NCBI RefSeq assembly: GCF_009909195.1
Contig: NZ_JAAAMU010000022.1
Coordinates: forward strand, 1 to 64,000
Direction: 5' to 3'
DNA: 64,000 nt
From: Paenibacillus sacheonensis
Lineage (GTDB): Bacteria > Bacillota > Bacilli > Paenibacillales > Paenibacillaceae
Positions 51,467 through 60,822 of this stretch are shown piece by piece; position 1 is the first letter of the stretch; every line of letters begins with the position of its first letter. The notes beneath the pieces were generated by a model. That model was not told where the DNA came from. It did not search any database and was given only the letters and a program-made list of their open reading frames with translations. A program made the position numbers and the translations under genes.

Positions 51467-52477
51467 TTATATTGTGAATTTTAAATTTGTCAGCTGTTCG
51501 CTAAGGCTCCAGAGCCGATCGGCCGACTCAGAATCAACCGCATATGGCATCACGCCGGAATCCGTTAAGGTCGATTCGTTGTCCAAATAGAAGTCCGATT
51601 CAGCGTCATGCCCCAGAGGAGCGATATCACAGTTCTCACAGTAGACGCCGCCCATATCGTTAAGCTGCGGACTCGTCGCGCACCATATGCTGGTGGCAGC
51701 CCCTTGTCCTATCGTTTTGAGATTTTTCGCGGGGTCGAGAACAGGCCGTCCGTGCTCGTCAATGACACCGGCCGCTCGAAGTTCCTCCTCCGAAAGATGT
51801 TTTTCGAGACCTGTGCCGACAATGCTGCCCGGATGAAGGGAGAAAGCCCGAACGCCGTCGGCCTGACCGCGTTTATCCAGTGCGACAGCGAAGAGAATGT
51901 TGGCCGTCTTGGACTGGCCGTAAGCTGCCCAACGATCGTATTCTCGTCGATCGAAGTTGGGATCCTCGAATACGACAGGCGAAAAGTGATGCCCCCAAGA
52001 CGAAACCGACACCACCCTTGCGCCATTAGCCTTGCGCAGCGCTGGCCATAGCTTTGCAACAAGCTGGAAATGGCCCAAGTGGTTCGTCGCGAAATGCGAT
52101 TCATATCCCCTCGAATCGCGGGACAGCGGAGATGCCATGATGCCTGCGCTGTTCACCAGGATATGCAGTGCTTGCCCGGTGGCAAGAAACTTGTCCGCAA
52201 AGGCATTAATCGAAGCAGAGTCCATCAGGTCCATCACTTCAATGTCAACGCCGTCGATGTTTGCAAGAGCCTTCACCGCTTTATTGTAGTCACGCGTTGG
52301 TACGGTAACTTTGGCGCCAGCCGAACGTAGCACGCGTACGGTTTCAAGACCGAGCCCGGAATAACCTCCGGTAACGATCGCATTTTTGCCGGAAAGATCA
52401 ATCCCCTGAATAACGTCTTCGGCTGTTACAGAAGCTTCAAAACCGGAGCCGATCGGTGTTTGCATGGTTGTCATCAT
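51467..52477 (-). CDS. SDR-family oxidoreductase (retinol-dehydrogenase-like)
   Basis: 336 residues. The NAD(P)-binding motif is AIVTGGYSGLGLETVR; a structural NSAGIMASPL and the catalytic Tyr/Lys in WAAYGQSKTANIL follow. The length and the SHFATNHLGHFQLV stretch place it with WW-domain oxidoreductase/retinol dehydrogenase-like SDRs. AAAGGAG precedes the ATG. A promoter with operator-like repeats lies upstream. It heads a two-gene unit with the cupin gene. Confidence 0.88.
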   Translation of the reverse strand: MMTTMQTPIGSGFEASVTAEDVIQGIDLSGKNAIVTGGYSGLGLETVRVLRSAGAKVTVPTRDYNKAVKALANIDGVDIEVMDLMDSASINAFADKFLATGQALHILVNSAGIMASPLSRDSRGYESHFATNHLGHFQLVAKLWPALRKANGARVVSVSSWGHHFSPVVFEDPNFDRREYDRWAAYGQSKTANILFAVALDKRGQADGVRAFSLHPGSIVGTGLEKHLSEEELRAAGVIDEHGRPVLDPAKNLKTIGQGAATSIWCATSPQLNDMGGVYCENCDIAPLGHDAESDFYLDNESTLTDSGVMPYAVDSESADRLWSLSEQLTNLKFTI

Positions 52478-52637
52478 AAAGTTCTCCTTTTGAAGGTTAA
52501 TATAATAAATGGCTTACCGTGCGGCTGCTATCCGTTTCAGAACGATAGCCGCAAAGTCCAGTTCATTCCATCGTCAAACTATACGGGGACTTTTTATTTG
52601 TGCGTGATCATCATAGTTAGACTCCTTATTTGATATT

Positions 52638-52715
52638 TAGACAAATGACGTTTAATGTCTATGTGCATATATTATACGACTAGACAAAGTTTGTAAAGTG
52701 TATAAAATTGCCCGT
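52638..52715 (-). promoter_or_regulatory. Promoter and operator-like repeats before the SDR/cupin genes
   Basis: On the minus strand TTTACA, a 17-base spacer and TAATAT form a plausible promoter. Two operator-like elements flank it: ACAAAGTTTGT (52684-52694), a perfect 11-base palindrome at the -35, and TAGACA...TGTCTA (52638-52661) downstream. Both contain TAGACAAA. The regulator is unknown. Confidence 0.45.
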
Positions 52716-52800
52716 TCAACGACATAAAGAGCAGCTGCCGCGGCGGCAAACTGCTCTTGGATCATCGAACTCTAGTTCTCCGTTAGTTAATTGAAGTTCA
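52713..52800. repeat. Copy of repeat family A
   Basis: GAGCAGCTGCCGCGGCGGCA continues into AACTGCTC and folds into a hairpin. Then ATCATCGAACTCTAGTTCTC and CGTTAGTTAATTGAAG follow, matching the second half of the copy at 33750-33840. The rest of 52801-53036 shows nothing definite. Confidence 0.65.
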
Positions 52801-53036
52801 GTTGGTCATTTTCTGGCTTGCTGCCTTTCATTAATGCGCTTTCCGGGCTTTTCGGGAATGAGATCAATTTCCTGCCGGATATTTAATTGATCAATAAAAC
52901 AGCAGCAGGTCTTGGACTTTGTTTCTCATCCAAGGCCTGCTCTGTTTTTAGGATTTATTTGCTCAACATAATGACGGTACGCAGCTCCTGCTTCGTTGGA
53001 AAAATGGCGTTCTTATTTGCGCTCACTTCAGCTCCA

Positions 53037-55508
53037 CTAACCTGAAGTCGGAGCAAATACCTCAAGCCTCCATAACGAGTACCCGTAAGCCGAACCCCGC
53101 TTCAGACCCAGCATCCGTACATATCTTGCGCTCTTGGCTGAGAACGAGATATCGTCGATCCCCCCGTCCCCGGAAGCGGTCGCGAATACATCCGTCCAGG
53201 TCTTGGCATCATTCGAGACTTGAATCTTGTAGGCTTTCGCATAGGCTGCCTCCCAGCTCAGATATACCCGGTTCACCGTCTTGACCGCGCCGAGATCGGC
53301 ATAGATCCATTCGTTGTCGGTATAGTTCGAGCCCCAGCGCGTCGCCCCGTCGCCGTCGACCGCGTTAGCGGGCGCAAGCGTTGCAGCATGGGTCGAGCTG
53401 GCGGCGACTGAAGTACCGGCGGCGAGGTTAATGCCGTACAGATGGATGTTTTCCAATCCCGCGTGAGCCATCTTCATGATGCTGACCATATCCGTGTATG
53501 GCTGATCCTGCTGATTGACGAGTCCGATATTGTAGCTTTCTCCGTCCACGCGTCCGGTGACGGCCTGATCGAAATAGGCATACCAGCCTGAGCCGACGAA
53601 CAGCGGATTCCGTGCCTGGCTTTCCGCGAATGCCCGGTAGGCCGCTCCCCGCTCAACGGTACTGGTCGTCTTCGTAGGGGCGCTGATATATGACAATCCG
53701 CGGTCGGACGAGCCGAAGGAATGCTCGAGATTGAGCAGCGGCTTCCCGAAAGCCTCGTATTCGTCCATCCAGCTGCCATCCCTCGTATAACTGTCCACCG
53801 AGAAGGCATCGACATACGGCATCGCCCCCCGATCCCAATCCAAGCTCGTTCGCCAAGTCGGGACGATCGTGGAGCCGAGAAACAAATGATTCGGGTCATT
53901 CCGCTTCAGAATGTCGCGGATCATCGCGTAATACGTCTCGGATGCCAAGGTGATAAAGCCGGATACGTCCGCAGCGGATACCTGGGTGATGGCGATCGGA
54001 GTGTCCTTGAGCGCGTTGAACGATACGGCGTTCATGCCGAGCAGCATATTGACGTTATCGAGACTGCCGTGCCGCGAGGCATAATAATCGACGAAGGCGC
54101 TCTTCGCCGGAGAATCCGCCCCGTACATCAGCAGCTCTTTCACGATATCGGTTGTCCAGCCGGCTTCGTTATCGTAGGTGTAGCCGATTAGCCACTTGCT
54201 GGTGCGCGCGTTTTGCAGCTGCGCCTTTAGCGCACTCTCGATGGTCGGCGCGGTCTGAGGATCGAACACGTCGTACGACCATAGGATTCTTCGCAAGTTA
54301 GCAGGGTCCTGCAGCACCTGAACGTACGGAAAAGCGATGCCCTTCGGCTTGGTCCACTTGCTGAAGCCGTTGAACCCCCACTGAATCAGGCGTTTTCGCG
54401 TGATATCCCCCCATTTTGCCTCGTAATCGCTGCCGTACTTCTTCATTACATTCGAGACGATGAAGTTGACGTACTCGCCGTTCTCGTCCTTGGTATAAGC
54501 CGGCGCGTAGAGCGTCCGGTCGGGCAGCTGCTCGAAAATATGCCTCGGCGTGCCGTCCGGCTTCTGCGTCGGCGTCTTGTAGCCGGCTTCCCATAAACTT
54601 GCGGCATCCACCCCCTTCAATAAAAAAGGATACCCGTCCGGCGTAATGAACCACCATTTGCCGTTGACCTGCTGCAGCCTGAAATAGCCGGTACTCTCGT
54701 ATTTCCCAATCCGCTTGATGCCGCCGTAGGGATCGTAGATGGCCGGGTCATATGCGACGTCCGCCAAGGCCGCGGCTTCGTCCGTATAGTTCTGACGCAG
54801 CTGCGCGTCGGAGGTGATTTTCCCCGGCCAATCATCGTTCATCCATTGGCCGTAACGGTCCGCCAGCAAGGCGTCCTTGTTCAGCTCGGCCTTTAGCTGC
54901 TCCGCGGTGAACGAGGGCTTCGGATTTTGCCCCGGCGTGCCGCTGCCTTGCGTGATTTCAACTTCCGTCAGAGGGATATGCTGAAAGGCTTGCGTACGCG
55001 TGATGTCCAGCACGATGAACCTGGCCGTTACCCCCGCCATCGCAACGTTGACCGCATAGTTCAGCTCCGTGCCTTGTCTGATATGCCTGGTTGCGACGTA
55101 ATAACCCGTCGCCGCTTCCGGGCGGTATTTGACGGTCATATCTTTGAAGCCCCAGTATTTGTTCGGTGAATTCATCACCACACGCAATTGATCAAGGGGA
55201 TAGTCCCTGAGCAAGTCGATCACCACATGCACCGTCATCGGCGATTTCGCTTTCCCCATCCAAACTGCATAGGCGGCTGTGCCGTCGTACAATACGCCTT
55301 TCGCCGCCGCCATCAGACCGGTCGATAGCAGATCCGGCGAATTGCCTCCATCCGGAGAGACGCTATAGACATAATTGCCCGTTTTGAGCAACGTTCCTTC
55401 ACCTCGAGCATGATCAAATGGAATAAATGCCGCCAAGGCGGTCATTGCCATTAGGATCGCCAACACGATTCTTGTGTACGTCATTGCCCAGTTCTTCATC
55501 CGTTTCAA
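53037..55508 (-). CDS. Secreted agarase-like (GH50-like) glycoside hydrolase with galactose-binding modules
   Basis: 823 residues with a signal peptide (cleavage probably after HARGEG). A galactose-binding-like beta-sandwich (about 40-190) precedes a TIM-barrel (about 205-690). The barrel shows GYFRLQQVNGKWWFITPDGY (typical GH50 agarase opening, near 275-292), the acid/base Glu in YTYDNEAGW (Glu448) and the nucleophile candidate in KPLLNLEHSF (Glu595). A C-terminal F5/8-type module (about 692-822; ASSTHAATLAPANAVDGD, WIYADLGAVKTVNRVYLSW) follows. The substrate could be agarose-like or another galactan; GH family inferred from motifs only. It stands alone, so a partner transporter is not adjacent. 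Confidence 0.8.
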   Translation of the reverse strand: MKRMKNWAMTYTRIVLAILMAMTALAAFIPFDHARGEGTLLKTGNYVYSVSPDGGNSPDLLSTGLMAAAKGVLYDGTAAYAVWMGKAKSPMTVHVVIDLLRDYPLDQLRVVMNSPNKYWGFKDMTVKYRPEAATGYYVATRHIRQGTELNYAVNVAMAGVTARFIVLDITRTQAFQHIPLTEVEITQGSGTPGQNPKPSFTAEQLKAELNKDALLADRYGQWMNDDWPGKITSDAQLRQNYTDEAAALADVAYDPAIYDPYGGIKRIGKYESTGYFRLQQVNGKWWFITPDGYPFLLKGVDAASLWEAGYKTPTQKPDGTPRHIFEQLPDRTLYAPAYTKDENGEYVNFIVSNVMKKYGSDYEAKWGDITRKRLIQWGFNGFSKWTKPKGIAFPYVQVLQDPANLRRILWSYDVFDPQTAPTIESALKAQLQNARTSKWLIGYTYDNEAGWTTDIVKELLMYGADSPAKSAFVDYYASRHGSLDNVNMLLGMNAVSFNALKDTPIAITQVSAADVSGFITLASETYYAMIRDILKRNDPNHLFLGSTIVPTWRTSLDWDRGAMPYVDAFSVDSYTRDGSWMDEYEAFGKPLLNLEHSFGSSDRGLSYISAPTKTTSTVERGAAYRAFAESQARNPLFVGSGWYAYFDQAVTGRVDGESYNIGLVNQQDQPYTDMVSIMKMAHAGLENIHLYGINLAAGTSVAASSTHAATLAPANAVDGDGATRWGSNYTDNEWIYADLGAVKTVNRVYLSWEAAYAKAYKIQVSNDAKTWTDVFATASGDGGIDDISFSAKSARYVRMLGLKRGSAYGYSLWRLEVFAPTSG

Positions 55509-55861
55509 CCTCCTTTCTTCCTGTATCGTCCCCTGCAGCGGATATGCTTAGAATTATTTAACATAATTTACCTTAAATCAGAAAAGGGTACCCCGGACCC
55601 AACGCTGCTTGAGTCCGAGGTACCCCAATGGCTAGGATGGCATGCGAGACGCGGAACCTTCCTTACCTAATTATCCACGTCCGCGAACTTCCACTCGCTG
55701 CCAACGGGGCGATCCCATAATACAAAAAGGCCGCGATTTTCGCGGCCTTCACTGAGATCATGTTATTGTCACCCGACAATTTTTGTCGGATGACATCCTA
55801 GTATACACGAAAAAGAGCGCCGCAAGGACGCCCGGTATAAAGACTATAAGATGAATTCTTC
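55509..55861. other. Intergenic stretch with a hairpin and repeat family B
   Basis: A hairpin GGGTACCCCGGAC/GTCCGAGGTACCC (55586-55625, one mismatch) lies about 80 bases before the agarase-like gene, in its probable leader. A copy of repeat family B follows at 55722-55795. No gene seen. Confidence 0.45.
55722..55795. repeat. Copy of repeat family B
   Basis: A perfect hairpin AAGGCCGCGA/TCGCGGCCTT (55727-55749), then ATCATGTTATTGTCACCCGA, CAATTTTTGTCGG and TGAC forming a second hairpin. Corresponds to the right half of 56894-57022. Confidence 0.65.
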
Positions 55862-55909
55862 AAACACCCGCGACCGGAGCATGCCGCTCCGAGTCAGTTG
55901 CGGGTTTTG
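55862..55909 (-). terminator. Nested hairpin terminator after the YetF-like gene
   Basis: Outer arms CCCGC/GCGGG enclose inner arms GGAGC/GCTCC; a GTGTTTGAAG tail follows on the minus strand. Confidence 0.45.
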
Positions 55910-56010
55910 ATGAGCCGTTTGAGATGCACAGCGAACCTGGCTTCTTTGTAGGTAATCTTGCCCTGAACGTTCCGCAGTACATGCTTGTGGTCCTCTTCTT
56001 GGCCAAGCAC
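55894..56010 (-). CDS. Possible 38-residue basic peptide coupled to the YetF-like gene
   Basis: GTG at 56010 lies 2 bases after the TAA of the YetF-like gene, so translation could be coupled. The frame of 38 codons encodes LGQEEDHKHVLRNVQGKITY and then KEARFAVHLKRLIKTRN, a strongly basic, protein-like sequence ending TGA at 55894. No independent ribosome binding site. Family not recognised. Confidence 0.35.
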   Translation of the reverse strand: MLGQEEDHKHVLRNVQGKITYKEARFAVHLKRLIKTRN

Positions 56011-56012
56011 AT

Positions 56013-56702
56013 TTATGGTATCGCACGGTCACCGGTTTGTATCGTGATTTTGCCTGTGTCATCCACTTGTGCAAGATAGATCTCATCGAGATCCACGCCA
56101 TTTTCGGATAACTGTTTGCTGAGCCATATCCGATTGAATCCCGAACGGCGAAGCGTGTCTTCGATAACGAAACCGTCCATGACTACGCTTTGCGGCTCAC
56201 GTTCAGGCTGTACCGTTAAGCCAAGCGTTTTAGCAGTGAGCGGCTGCTGTTCTTTCGTAAGCAGAAACGTGATTTCGCCGTTGGCTTCCATTACTGCATA
56301 CTCCACATCGGCGAGCTGTTGAATACTGTTGCTGCGCATTTGCATCATGAACTCGTCGAGCGTTACGCGAACCTTCTTCATATTTTTCTTGATTAAAGTC
56401 CCCTTCTCAACCAACACTGTGCCTTTACCATCTACGATGCCTCGAACCCATCTGCTCCAAAGCGTTGCGTACTCTATGAGTACCGCTACAAAAACCCATG
56501 TAGATAACGCAAGTACACCCAGATACCATTTTTGATCGCTATCCAGCGCGATGTATGCCGAGATATTACCGAGAGAAGCACCCGTAATGTATTCAAACAG
56601 GGACAGCTGCGAAACTTGCCGTTTGCCGAGTATCTTCGTCATAATGAACAGTATGGATACGGCAGATAGCGTGCGTAGCATGATTTCAATCCACGTTGGC
56701 AA
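56013..56702 (-). CDS. YetF-like membrane protein (DUF421)
   Basis: 229 residues. Three membrane segments occupy the first 85 residues (LSAVSILFIMTKILGKRQVS, LFEYITGASLGNISAYIALD, LGVLALSTWVFVAVLIEYA). A cytoplasmic part follows with the DUF421 pattern GIVDGKGTVLVEKGTLIKKN, TLDEFMMQMRSN and VEYAVMEANGEITFLLTKEQQPLT in outline. YetF-family proteins are linked to spore germination and membrane physiology in Bacillus; the role is not defined. The start is TTG at 56702, supported by AAGGGGTG 6 bases upstream. Confidence 0.85.
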   Translation of the reverse strand: MPTWIEIMLRTLSAVSILFIMTKILGKRQVSQLSLFEYITGASLGNISAYIALDSDQKWYLGVLALSTWVFVAVLIEYATLWSRWVRGIVDGKGTVLVEKGTLIKKNMKKVRVTLDEFMMQMRSNSIQQLADVEYAVMEANGEITFLLTKEQQPLTAKTLGLTVQPEREPQSVVMDGFVIEDTLRRSGFNRIWLSKQLSENGVDLDEIYLAQVDDTGKITIQTGDRAIP

Positions 56703-56893
56703 AAGAAGACACCCCTTTCTTCATGGGTAAAATGCCCATATTGTCTGTTCACTATGCAAAATTCAATAAATTGCATGCTGGTTAGGAAACATACTAGCAT
56801 GCTGTGCGAACTCAACATTTTTTTAGAGCCTCATGACCTGCCTTCAATATTCAATTCCTTGTCTTATGTCGGGAATGAGAGCAAGTTCCTTGT

Positions 56894-57022
56894 CAATTTC
56901 GGAAGTGGGAGCAGGAACAAGTTCTTGTCACTTGGTTTTGATAAGAACTTGACTTCATACATAAAAAAGCCGCGAGTTTCGCGGCTCCTAATGAAATAAT
57001 GTTCTTATCACCCGACAACTAT
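56894..57022. repeat. Full copy of repeat family B
   Basis: The longest copy in the window: a TTTCGGAAGTGGGAGC module, inverted arms CAAGTTCTTGTCA/TGATAAGAACTTG, TCATACATAAAAAAG, a CCGCGA/TCGCGG hairpin, then TAATGTTCTTATCACCCGAC and AACTAT. The rest of 56703-57108 shows no gene. Confidence 0.75.
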
Positions 57023-57108
57023 CGATAGAGGACAAGAAGTTGATCGCATTTTCTCACAAAAAACGATGCCCGCTTCTATCGGATTCCGAAACCTCCAATA
57101 TTACTTAT

Positions 57109-59112
57109 TCAACCGCCGTCCTTTACTTCGCCGGTCTCGACCTGCTGCAGATACTTATGCCCGGCATTCAACACTTCAATAATACGGTCGACATCATACA
57201 CGCTGCCACGCCACGTGCCGCCGCTTGCCGCTTGCAGTGCCGCCCAGAGCCGGGTGTCGTCGGGTAGTCGAGGATCCGGCTTCAGTTCCGGATGAGAATC
57301 ACGCATGGCAAGAATGATGGCTCCTTCCTCTGGATTGAATCGTTCCTCGTCTTGTCCGATAAAGTTGAGACTCCCTTCAAGTCGATGGAGATCGATCTTC
57401 ACTTCGATCAGATCGCCGTCACGAAGCTTGCCGATTGGCCCTCCCGCAAGCGCTTCCGGACCGATATGCCCGATGCACGCTCCCGTAGACACGCCGGAAA
57501 ACCGCGCATCGGTGAGTAAAGTAACATATTTGCCAAATGGCAGGTACTTTAGCGAAGAAGTCAGTTGGTACGTCTCTTCCATGCCGGTACCGGACGGTCC
57601 TCTGCCGATGAGTACCATGATGTCCCCTTCAACGATATGTCCGTCTTTGATCGCTTTGACCGCCGATTTCTCCGTCGTGAACACCTTCGCGCGTCCGGTA
57701 TGACGGTACACGCCGTCTTCGCCGACAACTTCAGGGTCAATCGCCGTTGATTTGATGACAGAGCCTTCCGGAGCAATATTGCCTACCGGGAATGTCACCG
57801 TCGATGAAAGCCCGCGGCTCTTCGCCTTGGCAGGACTCATGATAACGTCATCGGGGTTGATTCCGTCAGTTTCCTTGAGATGCCGCCGAATGTGATGGCG
57901 ACGCTCCGACGACTCCCACCAATCGAGCAGGACGCCGAGGTTTTCACCCGCGACGGTCTTTACCGATTCGTCAAGCAGCCCCAGCTTTCGTAAGTGCAGC
58001 ATGACCTCGGGTACGCCGCCGGCCATGAACACGCGTACCGTAGGATGATATTCCGGTCCATTCGGCAGCACGCTGACGAGGCGAGGAACGGCTTTATTGA
58101 TGCGATTCCAATCCGCCACATCGGGCACATGGCATTTCGCCGCATGGGCAACTGCCGGAATATGCAGCAGCAGGTTTGTCGAGCCGCCGAATGCCGCATG
58201 CACGACCATTGCATTCTGGATCGCCGCATCCGTCAATATATCGCTCATTCGAATACCTTTGGACTGCATCCAATATATCGATCTTGCGGATTGTCTGGCT
58301 ATATTTTTCCATAGCTCCTGTCCAGAGGGGGCCAACGCGGAATGAGGCAGCGACATGCCCAGCGCTTCGGCAACGACCTGAGCGGTTGCCGCCGTCCCAA
58401 GGAACTGGCAGCCGCCGCCTGGCGTCGCACACGTGCGGCAGCCCATATCCGCCGCTTCCTGCAGCGAAATTTGGCCTTGCGCGTAACGGGCTCCGATCGT
58501 CTGAATCTTGGCTGCATCCTCCCCGTTCGTCGGCGGCAGCGTCACGCCGCCGGGAACGATAATGCCCGGTAAATCTTGGATTCCCGCCAACGCAATCATC
58601 GTGGCGGGAAGTCCCTTGTCGCACGTGGCGATGCCGATTACCCCGCTGCGCGTCGGCAAGGAACGAACAAGGCGCCGATACACCATGGCGGCGTCGTTCC
58701 GGTACGGAAGCGAATCGAACATGCCGACCGTCCCTTGCGAGCGGCCGTCGCAGGGATCGCTGATGTAGCCTGCGAAAGGAACGCCGCCGAGCTTCGTTAT
58801 TTCCAGCGCTGCTTCCTTCGTCAACAGGCCAACTTCCCAGTGTCCCGTATGATACCCGAGCGCGATCGGCGTGCCGTCTTCGGCCCTCAGTCCGCCTTGC
58901 GTGCTAAGGATGAGCACCTGCTTGCCGTTCAACCGGTCCGGCTTCCACCCCATTCCGACATTCTGGCTTAAACCGAACAAATCGCCGCTCGGCCACTGAA
59001 TCAGCATGTCGCTCGTCAGAGGAAGCGAGCCCTCCGGACCCGCCGCATGGGTTTGCAGGTTGTAACTTTCCGGATCTTCCTGCCCCATGATATACGTTAA
59101 TGCGTCACTCAT
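57109..59112 (-). CDS. yjhG: YjhG/YagF-type sugar-acid dehydratase (IlvD/Edd family)
   Basis: 667 residues, close in length and sequence pattern to Escherichia coli YjhG, a D-xylonate dehydratase. It converts aldonic acids to 2-keto-3-deoxy acids. Fe-S ligand Cys residues lie in [11 protein letters not shown]-like [25 protein letters not shown] and [10 protein letters not shown]. Other motifs: [57 protein letters not shown] and [15 protein letters not shown]. It is the last gene of the right-hand operon; AAGAGGTGG stands upstream of the ATG. The acid form of a pentose or hexose oxidised by the operon's dehydrogenases is the expected substrate. Confidence 0.92.
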   Translation of the reverse strand: MSDALTYIMGQEDPESYNLQTHAAGPEGSLPLTSDMLIQWPSGDLFGLSQNVGMGWKPDRLNGKQVLILSTQGGLRAEDGTPIALGYHTGHWEVGLLTKEAALEITKLGGVPFAGYISDPCDGRSQGTVGMFDSLPYRNDAAMVYRRLVRSLPTRSGVIGIATCDKGLPATMIALAGIQDLPGIIVPGGVTLPPTNGEDAAKIQTIGARYAQGQISLQEAADMGCRTCATPGGGCQFLGTAATAQVVAEALGMSLPHSALAPSGQELWKNIARQSARSIYWMQSKGIRMSDILTDAAIQNAMVVHAAFGGSTNLLLHIPAVAHAAKCHVPDVADWNRINKAVPRLVSVLPNGPEYHPTVRVFMAGGVPEVMLHLRKLGLLDESVKTVAGENLGVLLDWWESSERRHHIRRHLKETDGINPDDVIMSPAKAKSRGLSSTVTFPVGNIAPEGSVIKSTAIDPEVVGEDGVYRHTGRAKVFTTEKSAVKAIKDGHIVEGDIMVLIGRGPSGTGMEETYQLTSSLKYLPFGKYVTLLTDARFSGVSTGACIGHIGPEALAGGPIGKLRDGDLIEVKIDLHRLEGSLNFIGQDEERFNPEEGAIILAMRDSHPELKPDPRLPDDTRLWAALQAASGGTWRGSVYDVDRIIEVLNAGHKYLQQVETGEVKDGG

Positions 59113-59137
59113 CGCTTATACCACCTCTTGCGTCTCA

Positions 59138-59923
59138 TTATCTCCAGCAAACAATGGTCTCGCCGGATAAGGCATCCGACTGCGGACCGCATAAAAACAG
59201 AATGATATCGGACATTTCCTCCGGCTGTGCGATCTGCTGCAAGCGCGAGAGATTCTCTTGGCCGGAAACCGTGCGGGTAGCGAGGAATCGAGCCGTATAG
59301 GTCGCCGTTGGCGAAATGCAATTGACGTTGACGTCGAACGGGCGAAGCTGCTCCGCCAAGCTGCGGGTGTATTGGGAAATGCCCATCTTCGCCGCGGCGT
59401 AAATAATGCCTTCCCGTACCGGGACATGTCCGGCGACCGAACCGACATTGACGATTTTGCCTGAACGGCGCTCGCGCATATGCAGACCCGCGAACTTACA
59501 TGCATACATCGTGGAGAGCAGATTGCGTTCCACGACCGAGCGGATGTCGTCCACGGAGATATCGAGCGCGTCGTTCGGGTCCGGGCGCGGCGTGTTCAGG
59601 CCGATGTCGCCGCCGGCGTTATTGATTAAAATATCGAGTGATCCGAGTGTCTCGATCGATTGATCGATCAACGCCTTCACCTGCTCCGGATCGGACATAT
59701 CCGCCGCGAGGAAACGGCTCTTAACCCCGTATTGCGCCGCAATCTCGGCCGCCACCGCGCTGCCAGAAGCCGCCTCGTCAAAGCGAGCCGCGGCCTCTTC
59801 ATTAATATCGTGAATAATGACATTCGCGCCCGCGCGAGCTAAATCAATCGCGTATTGTTTGCCAAGACCTCTGCTGGAACCGGTCACAAGCGCATTTTTA
59901 CCGCGTAAGTCCATGGTCACCAT
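59138..59923 (-). CDS. SDR-family oxidoreductase in the sugar-acid operon
   Basis: About 261 residues, classical SDR. Motifs: NALVTGSSRGLGKQYA (Rossmann loop), LDILINNAGG, and the catalytic IIYAAAKMGISQYTR (Tyr-x-x-x-Lys, with Ser in NVGSVAGHVP). Possibly a sugar or 2-keto-3-deoxy-acid dehydrogenase. The start is placed at ATG 59923, with GAGGTG 6 bases before it. The gene precedes the dehydratase gene by 25 bases and follows the metallo-beta-lactamase-fold gene by 56. Confidence 0.9.
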   Translation of the reverse strand: MVTMDLRGKNALVTGSSRGLGKQYAIDLARAGANVIIHDINEEAAARFDEAASGSAVAAEIAAQYGVKSRFLAADMSDPEQVKALIDQSIETLGSLDILINNAGGDIGLNTPRPDPNDALDISVDDIRSVVERNLLSTMYACKFAGLHMRERRSGKIVNVGSVAGHVPVREGIIYAAAKMGISQYTRSLAEQLRPFDVNVNCISPTATYTARFLATRTVSGQENLSRLQQIAQPEEMSDIILFLCGPQSDALSGETIVCWR

Positions 59924-59979
59924 CGGAATCACCTCTTGGAATAGTTAATTCGGCGGGTTAGCCGAATCCATGACTTCCT

Positions 59980-60822
59980 TTAACGCAATGCAGCGGCGGA
60001 TACGTACACGAATCGCTCGAACCGGGCCAGTACATGGCTCTTCTGCATCGGATGACGATCGTATAGATAGTCGACAAAATAACCCGGGTGTTCTGAATTT
60101 CCTGCGAACATATCGTAATGAAGCGGGATGACGGTATCGAAGCCGGCTGCGACCGAGAGCTCTGCCGCTTCTCTATAATTCATGTTGCCTACGATATTCA
60201 TCGCATTGCGGAACGGGTCGCGCCCGTTGATCGGCACCATGCCGAGGTCAATCGATTCGGCTTGCAGCGCTTCGATCAGTCCGGGATATACGGTCGTGTC
60301 TCCGGCGTGATACATCGTAACGCCGTTGAGTTCCACGACGTAACCGACGAATCGGTGGTCCAACTCATCGTCGTATTCCAACTCTTCATGGGCGGAGGGC
60401 AGCGGCTTGATTCGGAATCCCGGCCCATTCCACCACTCGTTCGTTCGCGCCGAGATCAATTTCTCCGATCGGACCCCGAACTGCAGCATCGATTCCCGGC
60501 AATATCCAGGTGCCATATAAACCGGATGGCTGTGGGCTTCCGCCAAAGCGGAAATGGTGTCCGGATCCATATGATCCATATGATCATGGGTAATTAAAAC
60601 ATACTGAGCGTTCGTCATCTGACCAGGCTTCAGCGGCGGCTCAAATGCCCGATATGCCGATGGAGTCAAATACGGATCGATGTAAATGACCGTATCCCCT
60701 CCTTTGACCACGACGCTGCACTGACCGAGAAACCAAATCGCGATCATACCGAACGGTACACGGGTATTGTCTATTTCTTGGATCAGTGCTTCTCCGAGAC
60801 GGTCGTATCGTTTATCCGTCAT
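59980..60822 (-). CDS. UlaG-like metallo-beta-lactamase-fold lactonase candidate
   Basis: 280 residues. The N-terminus MIAIWFLGQCSVVVKGGDTV in outline and the metal motif YVLITHDHMDHMDPD (His-x-His-x-Asp-His) are followed by MYHAGDTTVYPG (Asp) and VIPLHYDMFAGN (His). This is the L-ascorbate-6-phosphate lactonase (UlaG) branch. In an operon with a sugar dehydrogenase and an aldonic-acid dehydratase, opening of a sugar lactone is the likely role. It overlaps the end of the SDR gene upstream by 4 bases. Confidence 0.88.
   Translation of the reverse strand: MTDKRYDRLGEALIQEIDNTRVPFGMIAIWFLGQCSVVVKGGDTVIYIDPYLTPSAYRAFEPPLKPGQMTNAQYVLITHDHMDHMDPDTISALAEAHSHPVYMAPGYCRESMLQFGVRSEKLISARTNEWWNGPGFRIKPLPSAHEELEYDDELDHRFVGYVVELNGVTMYHAGDTTVYPGLIEALQAESIDLGMVPINGRDPFRNAMNIVGNMNYREAAELSVAAGFDTVIPLHYDMFAGNSEHPGYFVDYLYDRHPMQKSHVLARFERFVYVSAAALR

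Noticed and set aside
33750-52800. Possible CRISPR array because of repeated GAGCAGCTGCCG units
   Set aside because: Copies are single, kilobases apart, imperfect and palindromic; no regular spacers and no cas genes.
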